Below, piece after piece: positions 33,124 to 41,464 of a DNA stretch of 64,000 nt (position 1 is the stretch's first letter; the number at the start of each line of letters is the position of its first letter). The stretch spans positions 588,062 to 652,061 of the forward strand of contig NZ_JAOAMU010000003.1 of the NCBI RefSeq assembly GCF_025154075.1, given 5' to 3'. The stretch is from Chryseobacterium herbae. Its GTDB lineage: Bacteria > Bacteroidota > Bacteroidia > Flavobacteriales > Weeksellaceae. A model generated the notes under the pieces. The model was not told where the DNA came from and made no database searches. It worked only from the letters and a program-made list of their open reading frames with translations. A program made the translations under genes and the position numbers.

Positions 33124-33729
33124 TTATAATATTCGGATATCAAGGATTTTATCATCTTTCAGATAAGCTTCCAGAATATCATTTTCATTCACCTTTCCTA
33201 CGCCTTTTGGAGTTCCAGTAAAAATAAGGTCTCCCACTCTCAACGTAAAATACTGGGAAGCAAAAGCAATGATATCATCAATACTGAAGATCATATCTTT
33301 TGTATTGCCATCCTGAACTTTTTCTTTGTTTTGCAGAAGTGAAAACTGAAGTCCTTCCAGATCATAGCTTTCTTTGTTGAAAAAATTCCCTACTACTGCT
33401 GAACCGTCAAAACCTTTGGCAAGCTCCCATGGAAGCCCCTTGGATTTAAGTTCGCTCTGAAGATCTCTTGCTGTAAAATCTATTCCTAAGCTGATTTCCT
33501 CATAATGCTTGTGCGCCACATCTTTCTGAATGTATTTTCCTCCTTTTGAAATCTTGACAACAACTTCCAGCTCATAATGTACGTCATCTGAAAATTCTGG
33601 AATGTAGAAGTCGTTTCCCTTTAAAACCGCTGTGTCAGGTTTCATGAAAATAACCGGTTGTTCAGGAATTTCGTTTCCTAATTCTTTTGCATGCTCGCTG
33701 TAGTTTCTTCCAATACAAATGATTTTCAT
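33124..33729 (-). CDS. Fumarylacetoacetate hydrolase family protein
   Basis: 201 residues, the single-domain FAH form (acylpyruvase / oxaloacetate decarboxylase-like). The start IICIGRNYSEHAKEL is diagnostic. The metal-binding acidic residues lie in HYELEVVV and the Asp/Lys segment GIDFTARDLQ, and the C-terminal GDLIFTGTPKGVG forms the substrate loop. I place the start at ATG 33729; the in-frame upstream extension is not conserved-looking. It is the last gene of a four-gene minus-strand cluster starting with an exonuclease. Confidence 0.92.
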   Translation of the reverse strand: MKIICIGRNYSEHAKELGNEIPEQPVIFMKPDTAVLKGNDFYIPEFSDDVHYELEVVVKISKGGKYIQKDVAHKHYEEISLGIDFTARDLQSELKSKGLPWELAKGFDGSAVVGNFFNKESYDLEGLQFSLLQNKEKVQDGNTKDMIFSIDDIIAFASQYFTLRVGDLIFTGTPKGVGKVNENDILEAYLKDDKILDIRIL

Positions 33730-33789
33730 AATTCTTTTGTTATTTTGTTTTGCTTCATTCATCATTGAAAGAAATGAAGCTGTGATCTA

Positions 33790-34353
33790 TTATTGTACAA
33801 TTCCTTTAAAAAAACCTTCTCCTTCTTCAAAATATTTTTCTAAACCGTAGCCGTTCTGAAATTTAAACCGTACATATCCGAAAATAGGGTCTCCTTTTTT
33901 ATAAGAACTTTTATCTAAAATCAATTTACTTTCAAGCAATTTAGTGTATTCTTCCGGTGTATGAGAAGAGTGATTGTCTGTGTAAGAATAATGATTGATC
34001 TTATATCTGTTTCCAAGGTTTTGTATTTTATAACCGCCGCCACTGAACCCGTCTCCTGCTTTAAAAACAATTTCCAGATTATATTTTTGATCATATATGG
34101 CACATGCATAATACTCTTCGCCGGTCTGGTTTTTTACTTTTATTTTAAAAGTATTAGACTTCACATTTTCCGAGTCACTCTCAAAAATTGTTCTTTGTTT
34201 TTGTTGGTCAAAAGTTTTATAGATCGGATTTTTAGATAAGTTAGCGTCTATTTCAGTGCGTTTCCATGATATAAAATAATAGGTTGCCATAAAAATCGGA
34301 ATTGCAACAATACCAATTAAAATGAATAAAAAGACCTTCTTAATTTTTTTCAT
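33790..34353 (-). CDS. Hypothetical membrane-anchored protein
   Basis: 187 residues: a basic N-terminus and one helix (KKVFLFILIGIVAIPIFMATYYFIS), then an extracytoplasmic domain with beta-strand-like alternation (FKIKVKNQTGEEYYACAIYDQKYNLEIVFKAGDGFSGGGYKIQ). I recognise no family. It sits 24 bp after the DUF2007 gene and 60 bp before the FAH gene, probably in the same transcript. Confidence 0.7.
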   Translation of the reverse strand: MKKIKKVFLFILIGIVAIPIFMATYYFISWKRTEIDANLSKNPIYKTFDQQKQRTIFESDSENVKSNTFKIKVKNQTGEEYYACAIYDQKYNLEIVFKAGDGFSGGGYKIQNLGNRYKINHYSYTDNHSSHTPEEYTKLLESKLILDKSSYKKGDPIFGYVRFKFQNGYGLEKYFEEGEGFFKGIVQ

Positions 34354-34377
34354 GTGTAAGTTTAGCTAAAAAAAATC

Positions 34378-34776
34378 TTAATGCGTAAACTCATTCCCAC
34401 AATAGTAACATACAAACTTCTGACTGGACAAAATGGAGATTCCAAAGAAGCTCGTCGCTCTGTCGTCCCTGTAAATATGATTTGAACCACATTTTGGGCA
34501 TACAAAATCAAATACAGGATCGTTGATCGTATGTTCTACTTCCAGAGAATACGCTTCGTTATCATTATAATCCTGAAGAATCTTTTTCGCCTTTTCGAGA
34601 TCATCTTCAAAAACCTGAAGCTGAATGCCGCCCACAGCCTGTGAAAGCAGCCAGTCAGACTGGATCAGCTGTTCGTTCGCAATGAAACCATTCACTCCGT
34701 TTTCGGCAAGGATCTGTTTGTCCCTGTTGGCTTCAAGGGCTGTTTCGTAAAATTTAAAACGGACCAGATTTGACAT
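34378..34776 (-). CDS. DUF2007 protein with C-terminal zinc ribbon
   Basis: 132 residues. The N-terminal half (VRFKFYETALEANRDKQILAENG, GIQLQVFEDDLEKAKKIL) is the DUF2007 putative signal-transducing domain, a ferredoxin-like PII-related fold. The C-terminal FVCPKCGSNHIY and FVCYYCGNEF supply two CxxC pairs for one zinc ion. Cytoplasmic. Only 3 bp separate it from the upstream exonuclease gene, so the two are translationally linked. Confidence 0.85.
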   Translation of the reverse strand: MSNLVRFKFYETALEANRDKQILAENGVNGFIANEQLIQSDWLLSQAVGGIQLQVFEDDLEKAKKILQDYNDNEAYSLEVEHTINDPVFDFVCPKCGSNHIYRDDRATSFFGISILSSQKFVCYYCGNEFTH

Positions 34777-34779
34777 GTA

Positions 34780-35544
34780 TTAAAACTTGCTTGATAGTTG
34801 AATTTTGGTGAAGACTTTCTTCGTATACAACGGAAAATCAGCATTCTGAAGCCATCCGTAATAGCCTAAATCTTTTTGGAATACAGCTTTTACCACCTGT
34901 CCCTTATATTTTCCGAAGTTGAAAACAGCTTCCGTTTTATCATTGTATCCGATGAATCCCGCAAGGTCAGCATTCTTATTATGGAAGGTGAACTCACTTA
35001 AAGGCGCAATTTCATTCGGGATATCGTCATACTTTCCGACCTGTGCATCCAGTACCTCGAAAGTTGCCATCACATCAGCTTCTGCAGAGTGAGCGTTTTC
35101 CAGAACCTTTCCACAGTAGAACTGATAAGCAGCTCCCAGATTTCTTGGTTCTTTTTTGTGGAAAATAGTCTGTGCATCTACCAGTCTGAATTTACTTAAG
35201 TCAAAATCTATTTCTACCCTCAAAAGTTCTTCTGCCAAAAGCGGAACATCAAAACGGTTGGAATTAAATCCTCCCAAATCACTTCCTGCAAGCATTTCCA
35301 TCACCTTTGGAGCGATATCTCTGAACGTTGGAGCATCCTTTATATCTTCATCATAAATTCCATGGATCAGACTGGATTCGTTGGGAATAGGCATTTCCGG
35401 GTTCACGCGCCAGGTTTTGCTTTCTCTGGAGGCATCCGGGTTTACTTTTAAAATACAGATTTCTACGATTTTGTCTTTTCCGATATTTGTTCCTGTCGTT
35501 TCAAGGTCAAAAACACAAAGGGGTTTATAGAGTTTTAAATTCAT
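34780..35544 (-). CDS. DEDDh 3'-5' exonuclease (DnaQ-like)
   Basis: 254 residues. Exo I motif VFDLETTGTN (Asp13, Glu15), Exo II in GGFNSNRFDVPLLAEEL and Exo III HSAEADVMATFEV define the DnaQ/RNase T fold. The C-terminal part (VFNFGKYKGQVVKAVFQKDLGYYGWL) resembles the DUF3820 'FGKYKG' module. It may be a DNA proofreading-like or RNA-trimming enzyme; it lacks a polymerase partner. First gene of the cluster with DUF2007, the unknown membrane protein and FAH. Confidence 0.92.
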   Translation of the reverse strand: MNLKLYKPLCVFDLETTGTNIGKDKIVEICILKVNPDASRESKTWRVNPEMPIPNESSLIHGIYDEDIKDAPTFRDIAPKVMEMLAGSDLGGFNSNRFDVPLLAEELLRVEIDFDLSKFRLVDAQTIFHKKEPRNLGAAYQFYCGKVLENAHSAEADVMATFEVLDAQVGKYDDIPNEIAPLSEFTFHNKNADLAGFIGYNDKTEAVFNFGKYKGQVVKAVFQKDLGYYGWLQNADFPLYTKKVFTKIQLSSKF

Positions 35545-35584
35545 TTCTTTAATTTGAAAATGGGTTAAAATAATGTGCTGATTT

Positions 35585-35626
35585 GATATACTAATTTCTA
35601 ACTTCTAGCCTCTAATTTCTACTTCA
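35585..35626. repeat. Short heptamer-periodic repeat
   Basis: CTAATTT/CTAACTT/CTAGCCT/CTAATTT units lie between the pssA stop and the exonuclease. It is one of the shorter members of the family and resembles the block at 53308-53342. Confidence 0.75.
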
Positions 35627-36332
35627 ACTGTCTCTGAAAAACCAGCGATACTAATATATAATAAATAACAAGCATAGGAATCCCTACCACCTGAAATATA
35701 ATCAGAATAGCAATTCCTCCGACTAATAAAATAACTTTCGGGTAATTATCCTGCAGCGTTTTCGATTTGAATTTCATTGCCATCATTTTGATCGGGCTGA
35801 TCAGAAGCCATGACGTGACAACCGTCAATACAATCAAAAACAATGAATTGTCAAATAAGAATCCAAAATATCCGGTTTCTTTGAAGGCGTAATACAGTCC
35901 AAACAGCAATACCGTATTGGTAGGCGTATTCAAACCTTTAAAATAATAACGCTGCTCCTCATCAAGATTAAAAATGGCCAATCTTAAGCATGAGAAAATG
36001 GTCGCGAGAAGACCGATATAACTGATGTCAAAAGGAAGATGCAGTCCTAAAATTTCGTTTCCGAACGGTTCCAGAGCTTTATACATGGTAAGGCCGGGAA
36101 TCAGTCCGAAACTCACCATATCCGCCAGAGAATCCAGCTGAAGTCCCAGATTGGAGTTTGATTTTACAGCGCGGGCTACAAACCCGTCAAAGAAATCAAA
36201 AATGCAAGAAAGAATCATACAGATGGCCGTAGTCTGGTAATCGCCCAGAATAAGATGTATCGCACCTACACAGCCTGCAAATAAATTGGCAAGGGTCAAT
36301 AAATTGGCAAGATTATTTTTTATGAAATTCAT
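35619..36332 (-). CDS. pssA: CDP-diacylglycerol-serine O-phosphatidyltransferase
   Basis: Makes phosphatidylserine, the precursor of phosphatidylethanolamine, in the inner membrane. The CDP-alcohol phosphotransferase signature is complete: DGFVARAVKSNSNLGLQLDSLADMVSFG, i.e. D-G-x2-A-R-x8-G-x3-D-x3-D. About seven hydrophobic helices, 237 residues. It is divergent from the LTA-synthase-like gene. The -7 element TATTTTTG lies 5 nt before the ATG, so the mRNA may be nearly leaderless. Confidence 0.95.
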   Translation of the reverse strand: MNFIKNNLANLLTLANLFAGCVGAIHLILGDYQTTAICMILSCIFDFFDGFVARAVKSNSNLGLQLDSLADMVSFGLIPGLTMYKALEPFGNEILGLHLPFDISYIGLLATIFSCLRLAIFNLDEEQRYYFKGLNTPTNTVLLFGLYYAFKETGYFGFLFDNSLFLIVLTVVTSWLLISPIKMMAMKFKSKTLQDNYPKVILLVGGIAILIIFQVVGIPMLVIYYILVSLVFQRQLK

Positions 36333-36337
36333 AACAA

Positions 36338-36345
36338 CAAAAATA
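36338..36345 (-). promoter_or_regulatory. pssA -7 element TATTTTTG, 5 nt before ATG
   Basis: Consensus TAnnTTTG on the minus strand directly upstream of the pssA start codon. Confidence 0.55.
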
Positions 36346-36409
36346 CAGTTTTTCCAAATTTTATACCGAAATATTATGCAGGAAAAAATACATTAATCGG
36401 TTTTTGATG

Positions 36410-36417
36410 TAAATTTG
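36410..36417 (+). promoter_or_regulatory. -7 element TAAATTTG, 4 nt before ATG
   Basis: Consensus -7 element with only CCGA before the ATG at 36422, implying a leaderless transcript. No clear -33 TTG. Confidence 0.55.
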
Positions 36418-36421
36418 CCGA

Positions 36422-38350
36422 ATGAAATTTTTTAAAGAATTTAGAAAACAGGAAGTTCTGGCGCTTTTATACAGGATTTTCTTAGCATACGTTTTTTATC
36501 AGATTGCCCGGCTTTTGTTTTGGTATTTCAATAAAGAACTCATCAAAGTAGACTCTGTTTCAGATTATTTCAACCTGGCGTTTCATGGGACAGCCTTTGA
36601 TACCACGGCGATCTTATACGTGAATGCCTTGTTTATTCTGTTAAGCCTTGTTCCCATTGTGATCAATACAAAGAAAGGCTATCAGACTGTTTTGTTCTGG
36701 CTGTATTTTATCACCAACGGCATTGCTTATGCGATGAATTTCGGGGATTTTATCTACTACAAATTTTCACAGGCAAGACTGACCTCTACCGCCATGGAAG
36801 TGGCAAAACACGAATCTAATGTCTTTAAAGTATTCATGGTTTCCGTAGGGCAGCATCCTTTTGTTCTGATTTGGTTTGTCGTTTTAATGGCACTTTGGGT
36901 TTTCCTTTACAAAAAGGTGAAGGTAACAGAACAGAAACCTTTAAAGCTGATTCCTTACTTTATCTGGTCGGTGCTTTTTCTTTGCGGGACCATTGTTTTG
37001 GTGATCGGAGGAATCCGTGGTGATTTCAAACACAGTACAAGACCAATCAACTTAGTGGATGCCAACCGTTTTGTCGTGAATCCACTTCAGGGAAATATCG
37101 TGTTGAACAGTACATTTTCATTTTTCAGAACATTAGGGACTAATAATTTTAAAGAAGTTCATTTTGTAGACGAAAAATTTATTACAGACAATGTTCAGCC
37201 GTATAAAATATACGACAGAAAAGTAGAGAACCGTCCCAATATTGTCATTTTCATTGTTGAATCTTTTGGCAGAGAATATTCAGGGGCTTTTAATAAAGAT
37301 AAAAATATCAAAGGTTACGTTTCTTATACCCCTTTTATAGACAGCCTTGCCGGACAGAGTTTGATTTTCCCCAATACTTTTGCGAATGGAAGACAGTCTA
37401 TCCATGGAATGAGCAGCGTATTGGCGGGAATTCCAAGTCTTACTGATGCGTTTACAAGTTCGCCGTATTCCAACCAGAAAATTCAGTCTATTGTTTCGGT
37501 ATGTAACGATCTCGGCTATGATACTTCTTTCTATCACGGAGCTCCGAACGGATCGATGGGCTTCCTTGGATTTGGAAATATCTTAGGATTTAAACATTAT
37601 TTCGGGAAGAATGAATACAACCATGATGAAGATTTCGACGGAATGTGGGCTATTTGGGATGAACCGTTTCTTCAGTATTTTGCAAAGAATGTAGGAAAGA
37701 AGCAACCTTTTATGACCACGGTATTTACAGCGTCGTCACACCACCCGTTTAAAATTCCTGAAAAATATAAAGGGAAATTCAAAAAAGGAACCATAGAGAT
37801 GCATGAGCCCATGCAATACACGGATTATTCAATCAAAAAATATTTTGAAACGGCTAAAAAAGAACCTTGGTTCAATAACACAATTTTCGTGTTCACAGGA
37901 GACCATACCAACCAGATCGCTTACGGTGAATATGAAAAAGCAATGAACCGATTTGCCGTTCCGTTAATCCTCTATTCTCCAAATCCGGAATACAATCTGA
38001 AAGGCGTGAACCTCGAAACCGCTCAGCAAATAGATATTTATCCTACACTGGCAGACCTTATCGGGTACAACAAACAGATTAGAAGCTGGGGACGAAGTCT
38101 CGTGAGTGATAAAAAATACACTTCTATCGTGGTCAATTCTGATGGAAGTTCAGAGCAGTTCATCATCGGAAATCATATGTACCGCTTCGATGGAAAGCAG
38201 ATCACAGGGATATACGATAAAAATGACCTCGGTTTTGAAAAGAACCTGATGGGGCAGTTGAAAACCCCGGAAACAGAAAAAGAAATGCAGACGGCCAAAG
38301 CCTGGTTCCAGGATTATATGGACAGGGTGATTAATAGAAAACTGAAATAG
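36422..38350 (+). CDS. LTA synthase family sulfatase-type membrane enzyme
   Basis: 642 residues: five N-terminal transmembrane helices (within residues 1-200) followed by a periplasmic alkaline-phosphatase/sulfatase domain. Metal and nucleophile motifs are NIVIFIVESFGREYSGAF, FANGRQSIHGMSSVLAG and VFTGDHTNQ; SSHHPFKIP lies between. In Gram-negatives such proteins transfer phosphoglycerol or phosphoethanolamine to envelope glycans or lipid A; the donor and acceptor here are not predictable. Divergent from pssA, which suggests a phospholipid-linked role. Heptamer repeats follow the stop. Confidence 0.92.
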   Translation: MKFFKEFRKQEVLALLYRIFLAYVFYQIARLLFWYFNKELIKVDSVSDYFNLAFHGTAFDTTAILYVNALFILLSLVPIVINTKKGYQTVLFWLYFITNGIAYAMNFGDFIYYKFSQARLTSTAMEVAKHESNVFKVFMVSVGQHPFVLIWFVVLMALWVFLYKKVKVTEQKPLKLIPYFIWSVLFLCGTIVLVIGGIRGDFKHSTRPINLVDANRFVVNPLQGNIVLNSTFSFFRTLGTNNFKEVHFVDEKFITDNVQPYKIYDRKVENRPNIVIFIVESFGREYSGAFNKDKNIKGYVSYTPFIDSLAGQSLIFPNTFANGRQSIHGMSSVLAGIPSLTDAFTSSPYSNQKIQSIVSVCNDLGYDTSFYHGAPNGSMGFLGFGNILGFKHYFGKNEYNHDEDFDGMWAIWDEPFLQYFAKNVGKKQPFMTTVFTASSHHPFKIPEKYKGKFKKGTIEMHEPMQYTDYSIKKYFETAKKEPWFNNTIFVFTGDHTNQIAYGEYEKAMNRFAVPLILYSPNPEYNLKGVNLETAQQIDIYPTLADLIGYNKQIRSWGRSLVSDKKYTSIVVNSDGSSEQFIIGNHMYRFDGKQITGIYDKNDLGFEKNLMGQLKTPETEKEMQTAKAWFQDYMDRVINRKLK

Positions 38351-38515
38351 CTTGAGTTGCGGGTTACGAGGTACGGGTTTGAGAGTAGGAGAGTTGTAGA
38401 GTGAGAGCGTTTTAGGGTTGTAGAGTTTTTGTTACTGGTTGGTAGTTGCTGGTTCACATCACGAAACCCGAAACCCGAAACCCGTATCCCACATCCCGCA
38501 TCCCGAAACTTTGGC
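38351..38515. repeat. Heptamer-periodic intergenic repeat
   Basis: GGGTTAC/GAGGTAC/GGGTTTG-type units, then GTTTTAG/GGTTGTA units, ending in a clean run of ACCCGAA/ACCCGTA/TCCCACA/TCCCGCA/TCCCGAA heptamers at 38463-38510. The tail ATCCCGAAACTTT also occurs at 19574 and 20433. Confidence 0.9.
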
Positions 38516-38626
38516 CTATCATATGCTCTGTATAATAAAAGTTTTTGCCTGTTTAAAATTTAATTTATACTTTTAGCAATAGATACCTAACAAAAAACGT
38601 ATATCGGAATTAAAACTATAAGAAAT

Positions 38627-39046
38627 ATGAAAAAATTATTATTAACATTCGTGCTCTCTCTGTTTGGCGTATTATCGTTTGCACAGATCGAAGGGAAATG
38701 GAAGACTATAGATGATGAAACGAAGCAGGCTAAATCTGTGGTGGAAATCTTTAAAAAGTCAGACGGAAAGTATTACGGAAAAGTTTCCCAGTTGCTTATA
38801 AAGCCTGCAGATCCAAATTGCACGGGATGTAAAGATGACAGAAAAGGAAAACCAATCTTAGGAATGGAAATCATCAGAGGTCTTAAAAAAGATGGTGATG
38901 AATTTACAGGAGGAACTATTACAGATCCTAAATCAGGTAAAACGTATAAGTGTACCATTACAAAAAGTGGTGACAAACTGAATGTAAGAGGATATATGGG
39001 AGTTTCTGTATTCGGAAGAACTCAGACCTGGGATAAAGTAAACTAA
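38627..39046 (+). CDS. DUF2147 family secreted protein
   Basis: 139 residues with signal peptide (KKLLLTFVLSLFGVLSFAQ). IEGKWKTIDDETKQAKSVVEIFK and the Cys pair in PADPNCTGCKDDRKGKP match DUF2147, a small lipocalin-like beta-barrel family that binds hydrophobic ligands in some members. Periplasmic; the physiological ligand is unknown. It has a near-consensus TACTTTTA -7 element and its own terminator. Confidence 0.88.
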   Translation: MKKLLLTFVLSLFGVLSFAQIEGKWKTIDDETKQAKSVVEIFKKSDGKYYGKVSQLLIKPADPNCTGCKDDRKGKPILGMEIIRGLKKDGDEFTGGTITDPKSGKTYKCTITKSGDKLNVRGYMGVSVFGRTQTWDKVN

Positions 39047-39068
39047 TCAGGTTTAAATAAATTGTAAG

Positions 39069-39100
39069 ACGGCATTTCAGCAATGAGATGCCGTTTTTTT
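39069..39100 (+). terminator. Terminator after DUF2147 gene
   Basis: ACGGCAT/ATGCCGT outer stem, inner TCA/TGA closed by a GCAA tetraloop, T7. Confidence 0.87.
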
Positions 39101-39120
39101 CATTTTTTTTGAAAAAAATA

Positions 39121-39149
39121 TGTAACGAAAATAAAAACCTCCCACTCAT
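39121..39149 (+). promoter_or_regulatory. Candidate ECF-type autoregulatory promoter
   Basis: TGTAAC at 39121-39126 (ECF-like -35) and CTCATA near 39144-39149, about 17 bp apart, directly before the sigma factor gene. No TAnnTTTG is present there. Autoregulation is inferred. Confidence 0.35.
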
Positions 39150-39154
39150 AAAGC

Positions 39155-39652
39155 ATGAGCACAGAACTGGAAAAAACTTTTGTCGATTTTTTTAAGCCTA
39201 ATCAGAGGCTTATTCACAAATTATGCAGGATATACACCGATAATGCTGAAGACCATGAAGACCTCTTTCAGGAAATTACAGTTCAGCTTTGGAAATCTTT
39301 TCCGGGGTTTAAAGGAGAAGCCAAGTTTTCTACCTGGATGTATAAAGTTGCCCTGAATACGGCAATGACTCTTTTCCGAAAGCCTCAGAAAAAACAAATT
39401 CAGCATGCTGATATCGATGTTTCCACTTTAAAAATGGAATATGAGGCATACGAAGATGATGAGCACAAACTGAAAAGAATGTACAAAGCTATTCATGAGC
39501 TGTCCGATGTAGAAAAGGCTTTGATCATGATGTATCTCGAAGACAGGCCTTACAGGGAAATAGGAGAGATTCTGGGAATAACAGAAGGAAATGCAAGAGT
39601 GAAGATGAACAGAGCAAAGAATAATTTAAAAACAAAAATAAACACAAAATAA
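39155..39652 (+). CDS. ECF-subfamily RNA polymerase sigma-70 factor
   Basis: 165 residues. Region 2 is IHKLCRIYTDNAEDHEDLFQEITVQLWKSFPGFKGEAKFSTWMYKVALNTA and region 4 is LSDVEKALIMMYLEDRPYREIGEILGITEGNARVKMNRAKNNLK. The next gene, starting 2 bp after its stop, encodes a membrane protein that is probably the anti-sigma partner. The upstream region lacks TAnnTTTG but has a TGTAAC element, compatible with autoregulation. Confidence 0.93.
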   Translation: MSTELEKTFVDFFKPNQRLIHKLCRIYTDNAEDHEDLFQEITVQLWKSFPGFKGEAKFSTWMYKVALNTAMTLFRKPQKKQIQHADIDVSTLKMEYEAYEDDEHKLKRMYKAIHELSDVEKALIMMYLEDRPYREIGEILGITEGNARVKMNRAKNNLKTKINTK

Positions 39653-39653
39653 T

Positions 39654-40268
39654 ATGGAAGATTTGGAACTTTTGAAAAAAGACTGGAATAAAGAAGAAGC
39701 AGAATTTAAAGACTATTCGGAAAACGAAATTTATTCCATGATCAAGCAGAAATCTGTTTCTGTAGCAAAAACTTTATTCGTGGTTGGCTTGATAGAAATT
39801 GTACTTTGGTCAGTCTATGGCTATATGAACGGAGAGTTTCCTTATTTGAGAATGATCTTGTTCTCCGGATTTGTCATTCTTATTATGTTATTGTTTCGCA
39901 GACTGAAAACCGGGCAGGATTCTTTATCATTAATGAAAAACATTCTGAACATGAGAAAGCTGATCTTCGGATACGCCGGAATTTCCTTTTTTCTGGTTAT
40001 TCTGGATAATCTGATTCATTTTGATCTCTATACAAAAGAAGTGATGGCAGGCTCAATAGACGGTTTTAATAGCGTTCATGATACTACAACTCACACCAAT
40101 CCCGAAATGATGGTACCCGGAATGGGAAATTATGTAGTATTTACATTGTGTATGCTCCTCGGATTGTATATTTTGTATGTGATTTATAAAAGAACTTACG
40201 GTAAAATTCTGTCCGATCTCAGAAAAAACTACAGAGAACTGAGTAGGGCGGAAGAAAAAGCTTTTTAA
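39654..40268 (+). CDS. Membrane protein, putative anti-sigma factor
   Basis: 204 residues. The N-terminal LELLKKDWNKEEAEFKDYSENEIYSMIKQKS is a cytoplasmic helical segment like those that precede membrane spans in Bacteroidetes anti-sigma proteins. Four hydrophobic helices follow (TLFVVGLIEIVLWSVYGY, MILFSGFVILIMLLF, LIFGYAGISFFLVILDNLI, NYVVFTLCMLLGLYILYVIYK). It is coupled to the ECF sigma gene. The assignment as anti-sigma is from context; no ZAS zinc motif is visible. Confidence 0.75.
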   Translation: MEDLELLKKDWNKEEAEFKDYSENEIYSMIKQKSVSVAKTLFVVGLIEIVLWSVYGYMNGEFPYLRMILFSGFVILIMLLFRRLKTGQDSLSLMKNILNMRKLIFGYAGISFFLVILDNLIHFDLYTKEVMAGSIDGFNSVHDTTTHTNPEMMVPGMGNYVVFTLCMLLGLYILYVIYKRTYGKILSDLRKNYRELSRAEEKAF

Positions 40269-40287
40269 TTCAATAGATATTAAGCCT

Positions 40288-40312
40288 TCTCATTCAATGA
40301 GATGCCTTTTTT
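40288..40312 (+). terminator. Weak terminator-like hairpin
   Basis: TCTCAT/ATGAGA stem with a 3-nt loop and a T-run a few bases later. Confidence 0.4.
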
Positions 40313-40344
40313 GTTATGTTAGTAATAAAAAAACACTATTTTTG
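40311..40344 (+). promoter_or_regulatory. pdhB promoter TTG-N23-TATTTTTG
   Basis: -33 TTG at 40311-40313 and consensus -7 TATTTTTG at 40337-40344; ATG follows 23 nt later. Spacing is at the upper limit of the known range. Confidence 0.6.
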
Positions 40345-40367
40345 TAGTCTAAATTTTTCAAATAAAT

Positions 40368-41348
40368 ATGGCAGAATATACTTTTCGTGAGGTAATTGCA
40401 CAAGCAATGAGCGAGGAAATGCGTAAAGACGAATCCATCTTTTTAATGGGGGAGGAAGTTGCAGAATACAATGGTGCGTATAAAGCTTCAAAAGGAATGT
40501 TGGATGAATTTGGTCCTAAAAGAGTAATCGATACACCCATTGCTGAGCTTGGTTTTACTGGGATTGCTGTAGGTGCTGCGATGAATGGTAACAGACCAAT
40601 TGTAGAGTATATGACGTTCAATTTCTCTTTGGTAGGTATTGATCAGATTATTAATAACGCGGCTAAGATCCGTCAGATGAGCGGTGGCCAGTGGAACTGT
40701 CCAATCGTTTTCAGAGGTCCTACGGCTTCGGCAGGACAATTGGGAGCTACACACTCTCAGGCTTTTGAAAACTGGTTTGCCAACGTTCCGGGACTTAAAG
40801 TAGTAGTTCCTTCAAACCCTTACGATGCGAAAGGATTGTTGAAAACAGCTATCCAGGATAATGATCCGGTGATCTTCATGGAATCTGAGCAGATGTATGG
40901 TGATAAAATGGAAATTCCTGAAGAAGAATATTACCTGCCAATAGGTAAAGCAGTTATTAAAAGAGAAGGTACAGACGTTACTTTGGTTTCTTTCGGTAAG
41001 ATCATGAAGCTGGCTATTCAGGCTGCTGAAGATATGGCTAAAGAAGGGATCTCTGTAGAAGTGATCGACCTTAGAACAGTTCGTCCTCTTGATTTTGATA
41101 CCGTTTTAGCTTCTGTTAAAAAGACAAACAGATTGGTGATCCTTGAAGAAGCGTGGCCATTCGGTTCAGTATCTTCTGAAATTACTTATATGGTACAGCA
41201 AAAAGCATTTGATTACTTAGATGCTCCTATCAAGAGAATTACAACTCCTGATGCCCCTGCACCGTATTCAGCTGCATTATTTGCAGAATGGTTCCCTAAG
41301 CTTGAAAAAGTGAAAGAGGAGATCAAAAAAGCGATGTACGTAAAATAA
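40368..41348 (+). CDS. pdhB: Pyruvate dehydrogenase E1 component, beta subunit
   Basis: 326 residues. Thiamine-diphosphate-dependent transketolase-type pyrimidine-binding domain (FLMGEEVAEYNGAYKASKGML, MTFNFSLVGIDQIINNAAKIRQMSGGQ, GPTASAGQLGATHSQAFENWFANVPGLKVVVPSNPYDAKGLL) followed by the C-terminal transketolase domain (ISVEVIDLRTVRPLDFDTVLASV). It pairs with an alpha subunit that is not in this window. Monocistronic here, with its own promoter and terminator. Confidence 0.95.
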   Translation: MAEYTFREVIAQAMSEEMRKDESIFLMGEEVAEYNGAYKASKGMLDEFGPKRVIDTPIAELGFTGIAVGAAMNGNRPIVEYMTFNFSLVGIDQIINNAAKIRQMSGGQWNCPIVFRGPTASAGQLGATHSQAFENWFANVPGLKVVVPSNPYDAKGLLKTAIQDNDPVIFMESEQMYGDKMEIPEEEYYLPIGKAVIKREGTDVTLVSFGKIMKLAIQAAEDMAKEGISVEVIDLRTVRPLDFDTVLASVKKTNRLVILEEAWPFGSVSSEITYMVQQKAFDYLDAPIKRITTPDAPAPYSAALFAEWFPKLEKVKEEIKKAMYVK

Positions 41349-41360
41349 CTATTATAGAGA

Positions 41361-41384
41361 AAAACTTCCGAAAGGAAGTTTTTT
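41361..41384 (+). terminator. Terminator after pdhB
   Basis: AAAACTTCC/GGAAGTTTT stem closed by GAAA, T-run. Confidence 0.88.
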
Positions 41385-41412
41385 CATTTATTCTATTCAT
41401 GAAGAATAGTTC

Positions 41413-41440
41413 TTGGCGTCATAAAATTAGTATAAATTTG
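41413..41440 (+). promoter_or_regulatory. kup promoter TTG-N17-TAAATTTG
   Basis: Both -33 TTG (41413-41415) and -7 TAAATTTG (41433-41440) at optimal spacing, 24 nt before the kup ATG. Confidence 0.75.
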
Positions 41441-41464
41441 CGCGTTTAAAATAAATAAGCTGAC

